DNA from: Alphaproteobacteria bacterium
GTDB taxonomy: Bacteria > Pseudomonadota > Alphaproteobacteria > Oceanibaculales > Oceanibaculaceae
NCBI GenBank assembly: GCA_018823745.1
Contig: JAHJHR010000002.1
Coordinates: forward strand, 124,001-188,000
Direction: 5' to 3'
DNA length: 64,000 nucleotides
Part shown: piece by piece, positions 8,065 to 16,974 of the stretch
Numbering within the stretch: the stretch's first letter is position 1
Layout of the letters: every line of letters starts with the position of its first letter
The notes under the pieces: generated by a model
The model's input: only the letters and a program-made list of their open reading frames with translations
Databases searched by the model: none
What the model was told of the DNA's origin: nothing
Position numbers and translations under genes: made by a program

Positions 8065-8712
8065 ATGCTGCTTCTTGCCGGCCTCGGCAATCCCGGTCCG
8101 GGCCATGCGAACCAGCGTCACAATATCGGATTCATGGCGGTGGACGAGATTGTCCGCCGCCATGGCTTCGGCCCGTGGCGCGCCCGCTTCCAGGGGCTGA
8201 TGGCCGAAGGCAGCATCGCCGGCGAGAAGGTGCTGGCGCTGAAACCACTGACCTACATGAACAATTCCGGCCAGTCGGTCGGCGAGGCGCGGAACTTCTT
8301 CAAGATCGCGCCGCAATCCGTCTTCGTCATCCATGACGAGCTCGACCTCGTGCCCGGCAAGATCAAGGTCAAGCTGGGCGGCGGGCATGGCGGGCATAAT
8401 GGCCTGCGCTCCATCGACGCCGCCATCGGCAAGGAATACTGGCGCATCCGCCTGGGCATCGGCCATCCCGGTGACAAGGACAAGGTCCTCGCCTGGGTGC
8501 TGAATGATTTCGCCAAGGTTGAACAGCAGACCTGGCTGGTGCCGCTGCTGGATGCCGTGGCCCGAAATTTCGATATTCTGCTGAAAGGCGATGACGGCCA
8601 CTTTATGAGCAAAGTCTCTGCCGCCGTCTTTCCGCCTCCCCCGAAAAAGCCAAAACCGGAGAAGCCTGTGGCAGAGTCCGAATCGGCTTCCCCCTCCGAC
8701 AGTCAGGAATAG
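8065..8712 (+). CDS. pth: Peptidyl-tRNA hydrolase
   Basis: 215 residues. Cleaves peptidyl-tRNA released by stalled ribosomes. Seen: GLGNPGP with the conserved Asn about 8, catalytic His in NQRHNIGF about 19, Asp in [13 protein letters not shown] about 93, and [12 protein letters not shown] about 109-120. The C-terminal 25 residues ([18 protein letters not shown]...) form a charged, disordered tail beyond the usual 185-195-residue enzyme. It starts 38 bases after rplY. Confidence 0.96.
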   Translation: MLLLAGLGNPGPGHANQRHNIGFMAVDEIVRRHGFGPWRARFQGLMAEGSIAGEKVLALKPLTYMNNSGQSVGEARNFFKIAPQSVFVIHDELDLVPGKIKVKLGGGHGGHNGLRSIDAAIGKEYWRIRLGIGHPGDKDKVLAWVLNDFAKVEQQTWLVPLLDAVARNFDILLKGDDGHFMSKVSAAVFPPPPKKPKPEKPVAESESASPSDSQE

Positions 8713-8717
8713 CGCAG

Positions 8718-9818
8718 ATGGGTTTCAATTGCGGCATCGTCGGCCTCCCCAATGTGGGCAAGTCGACCCTGTTCAACGCCTTGACCGCGACCGCCGCCGC
8801 CGAGGCCGCGAATTACCCGTTCTGCACCATCGAGCCGAATACCGGCCGGGTGGCCGTGCCGGACCCCCGGCTGGATGCCATCGCCAAGCTGGCCGGCTCA
8901 GCCAAGATCCTGCCGACGCAGCTTGAATTCGTCGACATTGCCGGGCTGGTGCGCGGCGCCAGCAAGGGCGAAGGGCTGGGCAACCAGTTCCTCGGCAATA
9001 TCCGTGAAGTCGATGCCATCGTCCATGTGCTGCGCTGCTTCGAATCCGGCGACATCACCCATGTCGAGGGCTCGGTCGACCCGATCCGCGATGCCGACAC
9101 GGTCGAGACCGAGCTGATGCTCTCCGACCTCGACAGCCTGGAGCGCCGCGCCCTGCCCCTGTCCAAGAAGGCGAAGAGCGGCGAGAAGGACGCCAAGGCG
9201 CAGATGGAGCTGATCGAGCCGCTGCTGGCCGCCCTGCGCGAGGGCCTGCCGGCCCGCACCGTGAAATTCGCCGAGACCGAGCAAAATGCGGTGAAGCAGT
9301 TGCAGCTCATCACCTCCAAGCCGGTGCTCTATCTGTGCAATGTCTCGGAAGACGATGCCGCCACGGGCAATGCGCTGTCCGAGAAGGTCGCCGCCAAGGC
9401 CAAGGCCGAAGGGGCGAGCAGCGTCGTCATCTCGGCCGCCATCGAAGCCGAGATCGCGCAGATCAAGGACCTCGCCGACCGCGAGGAATTTCTGTCCTCG
9501 CTGGGTCTGGAGGAGGCCGGGCTGGCCCGCGTCATCCGCGCTGGCTATTCGCTGCTCGACCTATTGACCTTCTTCACCGCCGGCCCGAAGGAAACCCGCG
9601 CCTGGACCGTCCGCAAGGGCGCCAAGGCCCCAGAGGCCGCCGGCGTGATCCACAGCGACTTCGAGCGCGGCTTCATCCGCGCCGAGACCATCGCCTATGA
9701 GGATTTCATCGCCTGCAAGGGTGAGCAGGGCGCCAAGGATGCCGGCAAGCTGCGCATCGAAGGCTCGGAATATTTCGTGAAGGATGGCGACATCTTCCAC
9801 TTCCGCTTCAACGTCTAG
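8718..9818 (+). CDS. ychF: Redox-regulated ATPase YchF (OLA1 family)
   Basis: 366-residue Obg-like P-loop protein that prefers ATP and associates with ribosomes. Seen: G1 LPNVGKSTLFNALT about 8-21, switch region NYPFCTIEPNTGRV, G3 VDIAGLVRGASKGEGLGNQFL about 70-90, a helical coiled-coil insertion about 130-200, and a C-terminal TGS domain ending FHFRFNV. Separated from pth by only 5 bases, so part of the rplY-pth-ychF operon. Confidence 0.97.
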   Translation: MGFNCGIVGLPNVGKSTLFNALTATAAAEAANYPFCTIEPNTGRVAVPDPRLDAIAKLAGSAKILPTQLEFVDIAGLVRGASKGEGLGNQFLGNIREVDAIVHVLRCFESGDITHVEGSVDPIRDADTVETELMLSDLDSLERRALPLSKKAKSGEKDAKAQMELIEPLLAALREGLPARTVKFAETEQNAVKQLQLITSKPVLYLCNVSEDDAATGNALSEKVAAKAKAEGASSVVISAAIEAEIAQIKDLADREEFLSSLGLEEAGLARVIRAGYSLLDLLTFFTAGPKETRAWTVRKGAKAPEAAGVIHSDFERGFIRAETIAYEDFIACKGEQGAKDAGKLRIEGSEYFVKDGDIFHFRFNV

Positions 9819-9924
9819 CCTGTCGGGTCAGCCCTCCCTTTCTTAACGAAAAACTTTGCCTTACCCTGCGGCGGACTATGTTTTCCGAAAGCAGGAGCTG
9901 TTTTCCGTGACGAAGGACGCCCCC

Positions 9925-10590
9925 ATGAAAAAATGGATCGAGCTGACCGCCGCCGACGGCCATAAATTCGACGCCTACACCGCTGGACCGGAGGGCAAGC
10001 CCAAGGGCGGGCTTGTCGTCATCCAGGAGATTTTCGGCGTCAACAACCACATCCGCAATGTCTGCGACGGCTTTGCCGCCGATGGCTATCTGTGCATTTC
10101 TCCGGCGCTGTTCGACCGCACCGAGCGCAAGGTGGAGCTGGGCTATGACCAGGCCGGCATCCAGCGCGGCCGCGACCTGCGCGCCAAGGTCGACTGGGAG
10201 CAGGTGATGCTCGACATGGCGGCCTCGGTCGATGCCGCCGCTGCCGCCGGCAAGGTCGGCACGGTCGGCTATTGCTGGGGCGGTTCGATCTCCTTCCTCT
10301 GCGCCACGCGGCTGCCGGTGCAGGCATCCGTGGTCTATTACGGCGGCCAGATCGTGCCGTTCAAGGACGAGGCGGCCAAGGCCCCGCTGATGATGCATTT
10401 CGGCGAGACCGACCAGAGCATCCCGATGGCCGATGTCAGCGCGATCAAGCAGGCGCAGCCGCAGGCGACGGTGTTCACCTATCCCGCCGGCCACGGCTTC
10501 AGTTGCGACGAGCGCGGCTCCTATGAGGCGGTCAGCGCCCGCATCGCCCGCGAGCGCACCATCGGTTTCTTCACCCAGCATATCGGCTGA
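9925..10590 (+). CDS. Dienelactone hydrolase family protein
   Basis: 221-residue alpha/beta hydrolase of the dienelactone hydrolase (carboxymethylenebutenolidase-like) family. Seen: VIQEIFGVNNHIRN with the conserved Glu about 35, nucleophile Cys in GYCWGGSIS about 116, Asp in GETDQSIPM about 165, and His in PAGHGFSCDERGSY about 195. The substrate is unknown, as no aromatic-degradation genes are nearby. Start options are GTG 9907 and ATG 9925; both have a ribosome site, and I prefer ATG 9925, where the family homology begins. Confidence 0.85.
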   Translation: MKKWIELTAADGHKFDAYTAGPEGKPKGGLVVIQEIFGVNNHIRNVCDGFAADGYLCISPALFDRTERKVELGYDQAGIQRGRDLRAKVDWEQVMLDMAASVDAAAAAGKVGTVGYCWGGSISFLCATRLPVQASVVYYGGQIVPFKDEAAKAPLMMHFGETDQSIPMADVSAIKQAQPQATVFTYPAGHGFSCDERGSYEAVSARIARERTIGFFTQHIG

Positions 10591-10599
10591 CCGCGAACA

Positions 10600-10630
10600 G
10601 GCGTGGGACGCAGGTAACGCGTCTCACGCC
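10600..10630. terminator. Hairpin between convergent genes
   Basis: GGCGTGGGACGC and GCGTCTCACGCC pair at 11 of 12 positions around a 7-base loop, covering the gap between the dienelactone hydrolase gene and the acyl-CoA synthetase gene and the latter's stop codon. There is no U-tract, so it may act as a transcript end-point or roadblock for both. Confidence 0.45.
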
Positions 10631-12150
10631 TGGGTCAGCAGGCCGCGCAGCTCGGTTTTCAGGATCTTGCCGTAATTGTTTTTCGGCAGGGCCTCGATCA
10701 CCCGGTAGCGCTTCGGGCGCTTGAACCGGGCGATATTGGCGAGGCAGAGCGCATCCAGCGCCGCCTCATCGACGCGCTGGCCCGGCCGGGCGACGATGAA
10801 GGCGACGACCTCCTCCCCCCAATCGGCATGCGGGTAGCCCACCACCGACGCCTCGGCGACGGCGGGGTGGGTCAGCAGAACCTCCTCCACCTCGCGCGGG
10901 TAGATGTTCGAGCCGCCGGAGATGATCACGTCCTTGGAGCGGTCGCGCAGCGTCAGATAGCCATCCGCATCGAAGCTGCCCATATCGCCAGTGTGCAGCC
11001 AGCCGCCGGCCAGAGTCTTCGCCGTCGCCTCCGGGTTGTTCCAGTAGCCCAGCATGACCGAATCGCCGCGGCAGACGATCTCGCCCACCTCCCCGGCCTG
11101 CAGCGGAGTGTCGTCCTCGTCAACCACCCGCACCTCGCAGACGGTCTGCGCCTGCCCGGCCGAGGCGATACGGTCCTCCCAGCGCGGATGGTCGCGCATC
11201 GCATATTGCGCCTTGCTCATACCGGTGATGGTCATCGGGCTCTCGCCCTGGCCATAAAGCTGCGCCAGCCGGTTGCCCAGAACGTCGAGCGCCTGCTTCA
11301 GATCGGCCAGATACATCGGCGCGCCGCCATAGATGATGGTCTTCAGATTGCTCAAATCGGCATTTTCTATGCCGGGGTGCTGCACGAAGCGTTTCACCAT
11401 GGTCGGTGCGGCGAACAGGCTGAGCCCCGGATGATGCGGCAGGATATCCAGCATCTCCGCCGGATCGAAGCCGCCTGATTCCGGCACCACCTGAATTGCC
11501 CCCGCCGCCATATGCGGCAGGATATAGAGGCCGGAGCCATGCGACATCGGGGCTGCGTGCAGGATGCTGTCGCCCGGCGCGATCGGGTCGATATCGATGA
11601 AATAGCTGAGGCTCATCGCCATCAGATTGCGGTGGCTGAGCATCGCGCCCTTTGGACGCCCGGTGGTACCGCTGGTGTAGAATAGCCAGGCGAGGTCATC
11701 GGGTGCCGTCTCCGCCAGGCCGATGGCTTCCGCCTGCATCAGCCGGTCATGCGCCGCCGTGCCGACGCAGAGGATGCGCTCCAGCGCCGGCAGATCATCG
11801 GCCAGCGGGGCGATGGTCTCGACCAGATCCTTCGTGACGAAGCAGACCCGGCTGCCGCTGTTTTCCAGGATGTAGTGAAACTCGCGGGCATGCAGCTTGC
11901 CGTTGATCGGCACGGCGGCGAACCCGCCCTGCCAGATGCCGAACAGGATTTCCAGATAGTCCGGACAGTTCTTCATCGCCAGCGCCACCCGGTCACCCGG
12001 CTTCAACCCCAGCGCCCGCAGCCCGCCGGCCACAATGCCTGCGCGCCGCGCCAGATCGCGGAAGCCCAGCACACTCCGCGCACCTTCCGCCACGGCTGTA
12101 CGGTCACCCAGACGCTGCGCCGCGCGCACCAGCAGCCCTGCCAGATTCAT
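10624..12150 (-). CDS. AMP-forming acyl-CoA synthetase / ligase
   Basis: 508-residue member of the ANL superfamily, activating a carboxylic acid to an acyl-adenylate and then acyl-CoA. Seen: P-loop YTSGTTGRPKGAMLSH about 156-171, IIYGGAPM about 268, YGQGE about 293, HTGDMGSFDADGYLTLRDRSKD about 383-404 and the C-terminal catalytic Lys in KNNYGKILKTEL about 490. The acid chain length cannot be read from sequence. Start ATG 12150 has GGGAGG 4 bases upstream; the track extension is intergenic repeat sequence. It is monocistronic here. Confidence 0.85.
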   Translation of the reverse strand: MNLAGLLVRAAQRLGDRTAVAEGARSVLGFRDLARRAGIVAGGLRALGLKPGDRVALAMKNCPDYLEILFGIWQGGFAAVPINGKLHAREFHYILENSGSRVCFVTKDLVETIAPLADDLPALERILCVGTAAHDRLMQAEAIGLAETAPDDLAWLFYTSGTTGRPKGAMLSHRNLMAMSLSYFIDIDPIAPGDSILHAAPMSHGSGLYILPHMAAGAIQVVPESGGFDPAEMLDILPHHPGLSLFAAPTMVKRFVQHPGIENADLSNLKTIIYGGAPMYLADLKQALDVLGNRLAQLYGQGESPMTITGMSKAQYAMRDHPRWEDRIASAGQAQTVCEVRVVDEDDTPLQAGEVGEIVCRGDSVMLGYWNNPEATAKTLAGGWLHTGDMGSFDADGYLTLRDRSKDVIISGGSNIYPREVEEVLLTHPAVAEASVVGYPHADWGEEVVAFIVARPGQRVDEAALDALCLANIARFKRPKRYRVIEALPKNNYGKILKTELRGLLTQA

Positions 12151-12240
12151 GGTTCCTCCCAGCCTCTTCTCATTTTGCCGGAAGTGTTGCAGAGGCCGGC
12201 GGAAGCGGCAAGGCGCTCCTCCCGTCTCCCCTCTCTCCTT

Positions 12241-12340
12241 CGTCATTCCCGGACTTGTCCCAGGAATCCAAGGTTCAGCCCACTCGACCGACATCCAGTA
12301 AGCGGAAGCCTGGACCCCCGGCACAAGGCTGGGGGTGACG
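12241..12340. repeat. Dispersed palindromic repeat, family A, copy 1
   Basis: The unit is bounded by CGTCATTCCCGG and GGGGGTGACG, which are roughly complementary. It contains internal short dyads such as CCCGGACTTGTCCCAGG. Related units occur at 12368, 20188, 23179 and 29895, always between genes. Confidence 0.7.
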
Positions 12341-12367
12341 GACTGGAGAGGTTGCACCAAAGAAACT

Positions 12368-12467
12368 CGTCATGGTCGGACTTGATCCGACCATCCATTG
12401 ACCGAGCGAAGCGCACGGACGGATGGACCCCCAAGTGCTATTGGCGGGTCAAGCCCGAGGGTGACGA
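12368..12467. repeat. Dispersed palindromic repeat, family A, copy 2
   Basis: The unit begins CGTCATGGTCGGACTTGATC and ends with GGGTCAAGCCCGAGGGTGACG. Inner arms TCCAT and ATGGA are also complementary. It is of the same length and outline as copy 1, 27 bases away. Confidence 0.7.
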
Positions 12468-12482
12468 GGTTATTGAATGCCC

Positions 12483-13874
12483 CTACCCCCGCTTCCAGCT
12501 CGTGCCCTGGGGGCCGTCTTCCAGCACGATGCCGGCATCGGTGAGCAAAGCGCGGACGCGGTCGGCCTCGGCGAAATCCTTGGACTGGCGGGCGGTGCGG
12601 CGGGCCTCGATCAGCGCGTCGATCTCGGCATCGGACAGGCCGGCCTGCTCGCCCTCGGCCTGCCAGCGGAACCAGCTTTCTGGGTCTTCGCCGAGCAGGC
12701 CCAGCAACTGGCCGGCGGCAAGCAGCTGTTCTGTCGCGGCGGTGATCTGGGAGTCGGTCTTGGCCTTGTTCACCTTGGTCGCCAGCTCGTGCAGATGGGC
12801 GAAGGCCAGCGGCGTGTTCAGATCATCCTCCAGCGCCGCCAGCACCTCGAACGGCACCTCGTCGGCGGGGGCGATATCCTCATCGACGCTCAGGCCCCGC
12901 CGTACGGCGGTATAGAGCCGGTCAAGCGCGGTCTTGGCCTCGCGCAGATGCGCGCTGCTCCAGTTCAGTGGCTGGCGGTAATGCCCGGCCAGCAGGGCAT
13001 AGCGGATCGCCTCCCCCGGCACGTCGCCGCGCAGCTCGCGCACGGTGACGATATTGCCGATGGATTTCGACATCTTCTCGTCTTCGACGGTGAGATAGCC
13101 ATTATGCACCCAGTAGCGCGCAAAAAGCTGCGTGCCGCTGGCGCAGCGCGACTGCGCGATCTCGTTCTCATGATGCGGGAAAATCAGATCCAGCCCGCCG
13201 CCATGGATGTCGAAGGTCTCGCCGAGATATTTGGCGCTCATGGCAGAGCATTCGATATGCCAGCCGGGCCGGCCGCGTCCCCACGGGCTGTCCCAGCCGG
13301 GGATGTCCGGCTCCGACGGCTTCCACAGGATGAAATCGGCGGCGTCGCGCTTGTAGGGGGCGACCTCGACGCGCGCACCGGCGATCAGCTCGTCGCGGTT
13401 GCGCCGGGACAGCGCGCCGTAATCCGGCATGGAGGGCACGCTGAACAGCACATGGCCATCCGCCGCATAGGCATGGCCCTTTTCGATCAGCGTCTCAATC
13501 ATCGCGATCATCTCGGCGATATGCTGGGTGGCGCGCGGCTGCACGTCCGGCTCCAGCACCCCCAGCGCGCCCATATCCTGCAGATAGGCCTCGGTCGTGC
13601 GCGCGGTGATGGTGCCGATATCCTCGCCCGTCGCCTTGGCCTTGGCGTTGATCTTGTCGTCCACATCGGTGAAGTTGCGGACATAGGTGACAGTCGGATA
13701 CAGCGCCTTCAGCACGCGGTACAGCACGTCGAACACCACCGCCGGGCGGGCATTGCCGATATGGGCATAGTCATAGACCGTGGGGCCGCAGACATACATC
13801 CGCACATTGCCCGGATCGAGCGGCTGGAAGTCTTCCTTCTGGCGGGTCAGCGTATTGTGCAGGTAAAGCGGCAC
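12483..13874 (-). CDS. cysS: Cysteinyl-tRNA synthetase
   Basis: 463-residue class I synthetase charging tRNA-Cys. Seen: first zinc Cys in [18 protein letters not shown], with the HIGH-type HIGN motif, about 23-40, WHIECSAMS and HHENEIAQS (remaining zinc ligands) about 205-240, and KMSKS in [10 protein letters not shown] about 266. The track ORF is 540 residues because it runs back towards gltX. GTG 13874, where CysS homology starts ([16 protein letters not shown]), has AAGAGA 7 bases before it. It lies 47 bases downstream of gltX on the same strand. Confidence 0.93.
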   Translation of the reverse strand: MPLYLHNTLTRQKEDFQPLDPGNVRMYVCGPTVYDYAHIGNARPAVVFDVLYRVLKALYPTVTYVRNFTDVDDKINAKAKATGEDIGTITARTTEAYLQDMGALGVLEPDVQPRATQHIAEMIAMIETLIEKGHAYAADGHVLFSVPSMPDYGALSRRNRDELIAGARVEVAPYKRDAADFILWKPSEPDIPGWDSPWGRGRPGWHIECSAMSAKYLGETFDIHGGGLDLIFPHHENEIAQSRCASGTQLFARYWVHNGYLTVEDEKMSKSIGNIVTVRELRGDVPGEAIRYALLAGHYRQPLNWSSAHLREAKTALDRLYTAVRRGLSVDEDIAPADEVPFEVLAALEDDLNTPLAFAHLHELATKVNKAKTDSQITAATEQLLAAGQLLGLLGEDPESWFRWQAEGEQAGLSDAEIDALIEARRTARQSKDFAEADRVRALLTDAGIVLEDGPQGTSWKRG

Positions 13875-13921
13875 GGGCGGTCTCTTCGATAATCGGACAG
13901 GGATGGGCGGAACGGCGCGGA

Positions 13922-15244
13922 TCAGCGTCGACAGAGCCGTTCCAGCACGCGCTTGCGCCCGATCAGCGGTAGCAGATTGGCAAGCTCCGGTCCATGCTCG
14001 CGACCGGTGAGCGCCAGGCGCAGCGGCAGGAACAGCGCCTTGCCCTTGCGGCCCGTGGCCTCCTGCACCGCTTTGGTCCAGCCCTTCCAGGTGGAAGCGT
14101 CCCACGGCTCTGGCGGCAGCAGCGTTGCGGCCGCGTCCAGCAGATCGGCATCCGCCGCCGGCTGCCCATCAAGCTGCCCGGCGACAATGCTCAGCCAGTC
14201 CTCCACCTCGGACAGGTGCTGGATATTGCCCTTCACCGACTCCCACAGTGCCGCGTCGGCACCCTCGGGCAGGCGGTCGGCCACGGCCTCGTAGGGCAGG
14301 GCGTGCAGCAGTCTGGCGTTCATCGCCAGCAGCTCGTCTTCCGACAGGCGCGGCGTGGCATGGCCGAATTTGGCGATGTCGAAGGCTTCGACCAACGCTT
14401 CCCAATCGGTGCAGATTTCCGGCGGCTCGCCCTGTCCCAACCGCAGCAGCAGCGAGGCGATCGCCAGCGGCTCCAGCCCGCTGTCGCGCAAGCCCTGCAG
14501 CGACAGGCTGCCGATGCGCTTCGACAGGCCCTGCCCCTCGGCATCGCTGATCAGTGGCAGATGCGCAAAACCGGGCGGCGGGAAGCCCAGCGCCTCGAAA
14601 AGCTGGATCTGCACGCCCGTGTTGGAGATGTGGTCGGCGCCGCGGATGACATGGGTTACACCCATCTCACCATCATCGACCACCGAGGCCAAAGTGTAGA
14701 GCGGCACGCCATCGGCGCGGATCAGCACCGGGTCGCTCATGCTGGCAATCGAGATATGGCTGTCGCCCTGCACCAGATCGGTCCAGGCGGGATCGTCGCC
14801 TTGCAGCTTGAAGCGCCAATGCGGGCTTATGCCCTGCGCCTCCAGCCCCGCCTTCTCGGCATCGCTCAGAGCCAGAGCAGCGCGGTCATAGAGCGGCGGC
14901 TTGCCGGCGGTCAGCTGCGCCTTGCGCTTCAGCGCCAGCTCCTCCGGCGTCTCGTAGCAGGCATAGAGCCGGCCCGCCGCCTTCAGCTTTTCGATGGCGG
15001 CGTCGTAGCGCTCCAGCCGGTCGGACTGCCGGGCGAAATCATCCCAGCGGATGCCCAGCCAGGCGAGATCGGATTCGATGCCGGCGGCGAATTCCGATGT
15101 CGACCGCTCGCGGTCGGTATCGTCGAGACGCAGCAGGAAACGCCCGCTGCTCTTCTGCGCGAACAGGGAATTCACCAGCGCGATAAAAGCATTGCCCAGA
15201 TGCAGCCGGCCGGTCGGGCTGGGCGCGAAGCGGACCAGTGTCAT
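13922..15244 (-). CDS. gltX: Glutamyl-tRNA synthetase, short type
   Basis: 440-residue class I synthetase. Seen: RFAPSPTGRLHLGNAF (HIGH-type motif HLGN) about 5-20, RGADHISNTGVQIQLFEALG about 195, and the KMSKS-type loop GLSKRIGSLSL about 238. Alphaproteobacteria often carry two gltX genes, one of which may charge tRNA-Gln as the substrate of GatCAB. This copy is shorter than the usual 465-490 residues, and which tRNA it charges cannot be told from sequence alone. It is packed between nadE (13 bases) and cysS (47 bases). Confidence 0.92.
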   Translation of the reverse strand: MTLVRFAPSPTGRLHLGNAFIALVNSLFAQKSSGRFLLRLDDTDRERSTSEFAAGIESDLAWLGIRWDDFARQSDRLERYDAAIEKLKAAGRLYACYETPEELALKRKAQLTAGKPPLYDRAALALSDAEKAGLEAQGISPHWRFKLQGDDPAWTDLVQGDSHISIASMSDPVLIRADGVPLYTLASVVDDGEMGVTHVIRGADHISNTGVQIQLFEALGFPPPGFAHLPLISDAEGQGLSKRIGSLSLQGLRDSGLEPLAIASLLLRLGQGEPPEICTDWEALVEAFDIAKFGHATPRLSEDELLAMNARLLHALPYEAVADRLPEGADAALWESVKGNIQHLSEVEDWLSIVAGQLDGQPAADADLLDAAATLLPPEPWDASTWKGWTKAVQEATGRKGKALFLPLRLALTGREHGPELANLLPLIGRKRVLERLCRR

Positions 15245-15257
15245 GACGGCACGGCCA

Positions 15258-16928
15258 TCACGTGCCCTGAAACGCGTTGGTGATCGGGTAGCGGCGTTCC
15301 CGTCCGAAGGAGCGCCGGGTGATCTTCACGCCTGGCGGGGCCTGGCGGCGCTTGTATTCGGCGCGGTCCAGCATGCGCCAGATGCGCATGACGAGGTCGC
15401 GGTCCATGCCGTTTGCCACGATCTCCGACACCGGCATCTCGTCCTCGATCAGATGGCCGAGGATGGCGTCCAGCACCGGATAGGGCGGCAGGCTGTCCTC
15501 GTCCTTCTGGTCGGGCTTCAGCTCGGCCGAGGGCGGCTTGGTGATGATGCGTTCGGGCATGACGGCACCGCTCGGCCCCAGCAGACCGATGGGCAGGGAA
15601 TCGACATCCGCCTGGTTGCGCCAGTGGCACAGATCGAAGACGGCGGTCTTGTAGACATCCTTCAGCGCATTGTAGCCACCGCACATATCGCCATAGAGCG
15701 TGGCGTAGCCGACCGACATCTCCGACTTGTTGCCGGTGGTCAGCACCATATGGCCGAATTTGTTGGACAGCGCCATCAGCGTGACGCCGCGAGCGCGGGA
15801 CTGGATGTTTTCCTCCGTCGTGTCCGGCGGCAATTCGTCGAAGACCGGGTGCAGCATGGCGTCGAAGGCCTGCATGGCCGGGCCGATGCTGATGCTGTCC
15901 AGCCGGGCGCCCAGCAGGCGCGACGCCGCCGCCGCATCCTCCAGGCTCTCGTCGCTGGTGTAGGGCGAGGGCATCATCACCGTCCACACCTTGTCGGCAC
16001 CCAGCGCATCGACGGCAATCGCCGCCGTCAGCGCCGAATCGACGCCGCCCGACATGCCGATGACGACGCCGGGAAAGCGGTTCTTGCGCACATAATCGCG
16101 AACGCCCAGCACGAGGGCCTGATAGATCGTCTCATGCCCGACAGCCGGGGCGGTCATCTCGCCCGGCGCGCAACTCCAGCCATCCGCCGTTCGCGTCCAG
16201 CGGGTGAGCGTCACCTGCTCCGCCCAGGACGGCATCTGCAGGGCCAGCGAGCGGTCGGCATTCAGCACGAAGGAGCCACCATCGAAGACCAGCTCATCCT
16301 GCCCGCCCAGCTGGTTCAGATAGACCAGCGGCAGGCCGGATTCGACGATCCGCGCGGTGGCGATGTTCAGCCGCTCATCCTGCTTGTCCGATTCAAAGGG
16401 CGAGCCATTCGGCACCAGCAGGATCTCGGCGCCGGATTCCTCCAGGCACTCCACCACTTCCGGCGTCCAGATATCCTCGCAGATCGGCACGCCCAGCCGG
16501 ATGCCGCGGAAATTCACCGGCCCCGGCAGCGGCCCGGCGTCGAAGACGCGCTTTTCATCGAACACGCCGTAATTCGGCAAATCATGCTTGAAGCGCAGCG
16601 TCTGCACCGTCCCCGCCTCCAGCAGCGCCATGGCATTGTGCAGCCCACTCTCTGCCCGCCAGGGCGTGCCCAGCAGAACCGCCGGCCCACCATCGGCGGT
16701 CTCCCGGGCGAAGGCCTCCACGGCCTCCATACAGGCCGCGACGAACTGGCGCTTCAGCACCAGATCGTCCGGCGGATAGCCGGAGAGGAACAGCTCCGTC
16801 GTCAGCACCAGATCGGCGCCCTGTTCGGCCGCCTCGGCGCGCGCATGGCGCAGCTTTGCGAGATTGCCGTCGATGTCGCCGACGGTCGGGTTCAACTGCG
16901 CAAGCGCAAGGGAGAGCGTGTCTGTCAT
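15258..16928 (-). CDS. nadE: NAD+ synthase, glutamine-hydrolysing
   Basis: 556 residues, two domains. The N-terminal nitrilase-like glutaminase (about 1-250) shows Glu in TTELFLSGYPPDD, Lys in RFKHDLPNYGVFDE and nucleophile Cys in GVPICEDIWTPE. The C-terminal synthetase has the PP-loop VIGMSGGVDSALTAAIAVD about 288-306 and TTGNKSEMSVGYATLYGDM about 400. It amidates nicotinate adenine dinucleotide to NAD. With pncB 3 kb away, two steps of the Preiss-Handler route are encoded in this block. Confidence 0.96.
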   Translation of the reverse strand: MTDTLSLALAQLNPTVGDIDGNLAKLRHARAEAAEQGADLVLTTELFLSGYPPDDLVLKRQFVAACMEAVEAFARETADGGPAVLLGTPWRAESGLHNAMALLEAGTVQTLRFKHDLPNYGVFDEKRVFDAGPLPGPVNFRGIRLGVPICEDIWTPEVVECLEESGAEILLVPNGSPFESDKQDERLNIATARIVESGLPLVYLNQLGGQDELVFDGGSFVLNADRSLALQMPSWAEQVTLTRWTRTADGWSCAPGEMTAPAVGHETIYQALVLGVRDYVRKNRFPGVVIGMSGGVDSALTAAIAVDALGADKVWTVMMPSPYTSDESLEDAAAASRLLGARLDSISIGPAMQAFDAMLHPVFDELPPDTTEENIQSRARGVTLMALSNKFGHMVLTTGNKSEMSVGYATLYGDMCGGYNALKDVYKTAVFDLCHWRNQADVDSLPIGLLGPSGAVMPERIITKPPSAELKPDQKDEDSLPPYPVLDAILGHLIEDEMPVSEIVANGMDRDLVMRIWRMLDRAEYKRRQAPPGVKITRRSFGRERRYPITNAFQGT

Positions 16929-16974
16929 GGGTGGTAGAATGGCCCCGAAACCGGTGGTGTCAATTGCCGGTAGC

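Larger units (their letters stand above)
12151..12482. other. Intergenic region holding two palindromic repeat units
   Basis: These 332 bases between the acyl-CoA synthetase gene and cysS contain no supportable gene. Most of the space is two back-to-back repeat units, listed separately. Confidence 0.7.

Noticed and set aside
12151-12482. CRISPR array suggested by repeated short motifs
   Set aside because: Only two units of about 100 bases, internally palindromic and without equal repeats and spacers. No cas genes are nearby.
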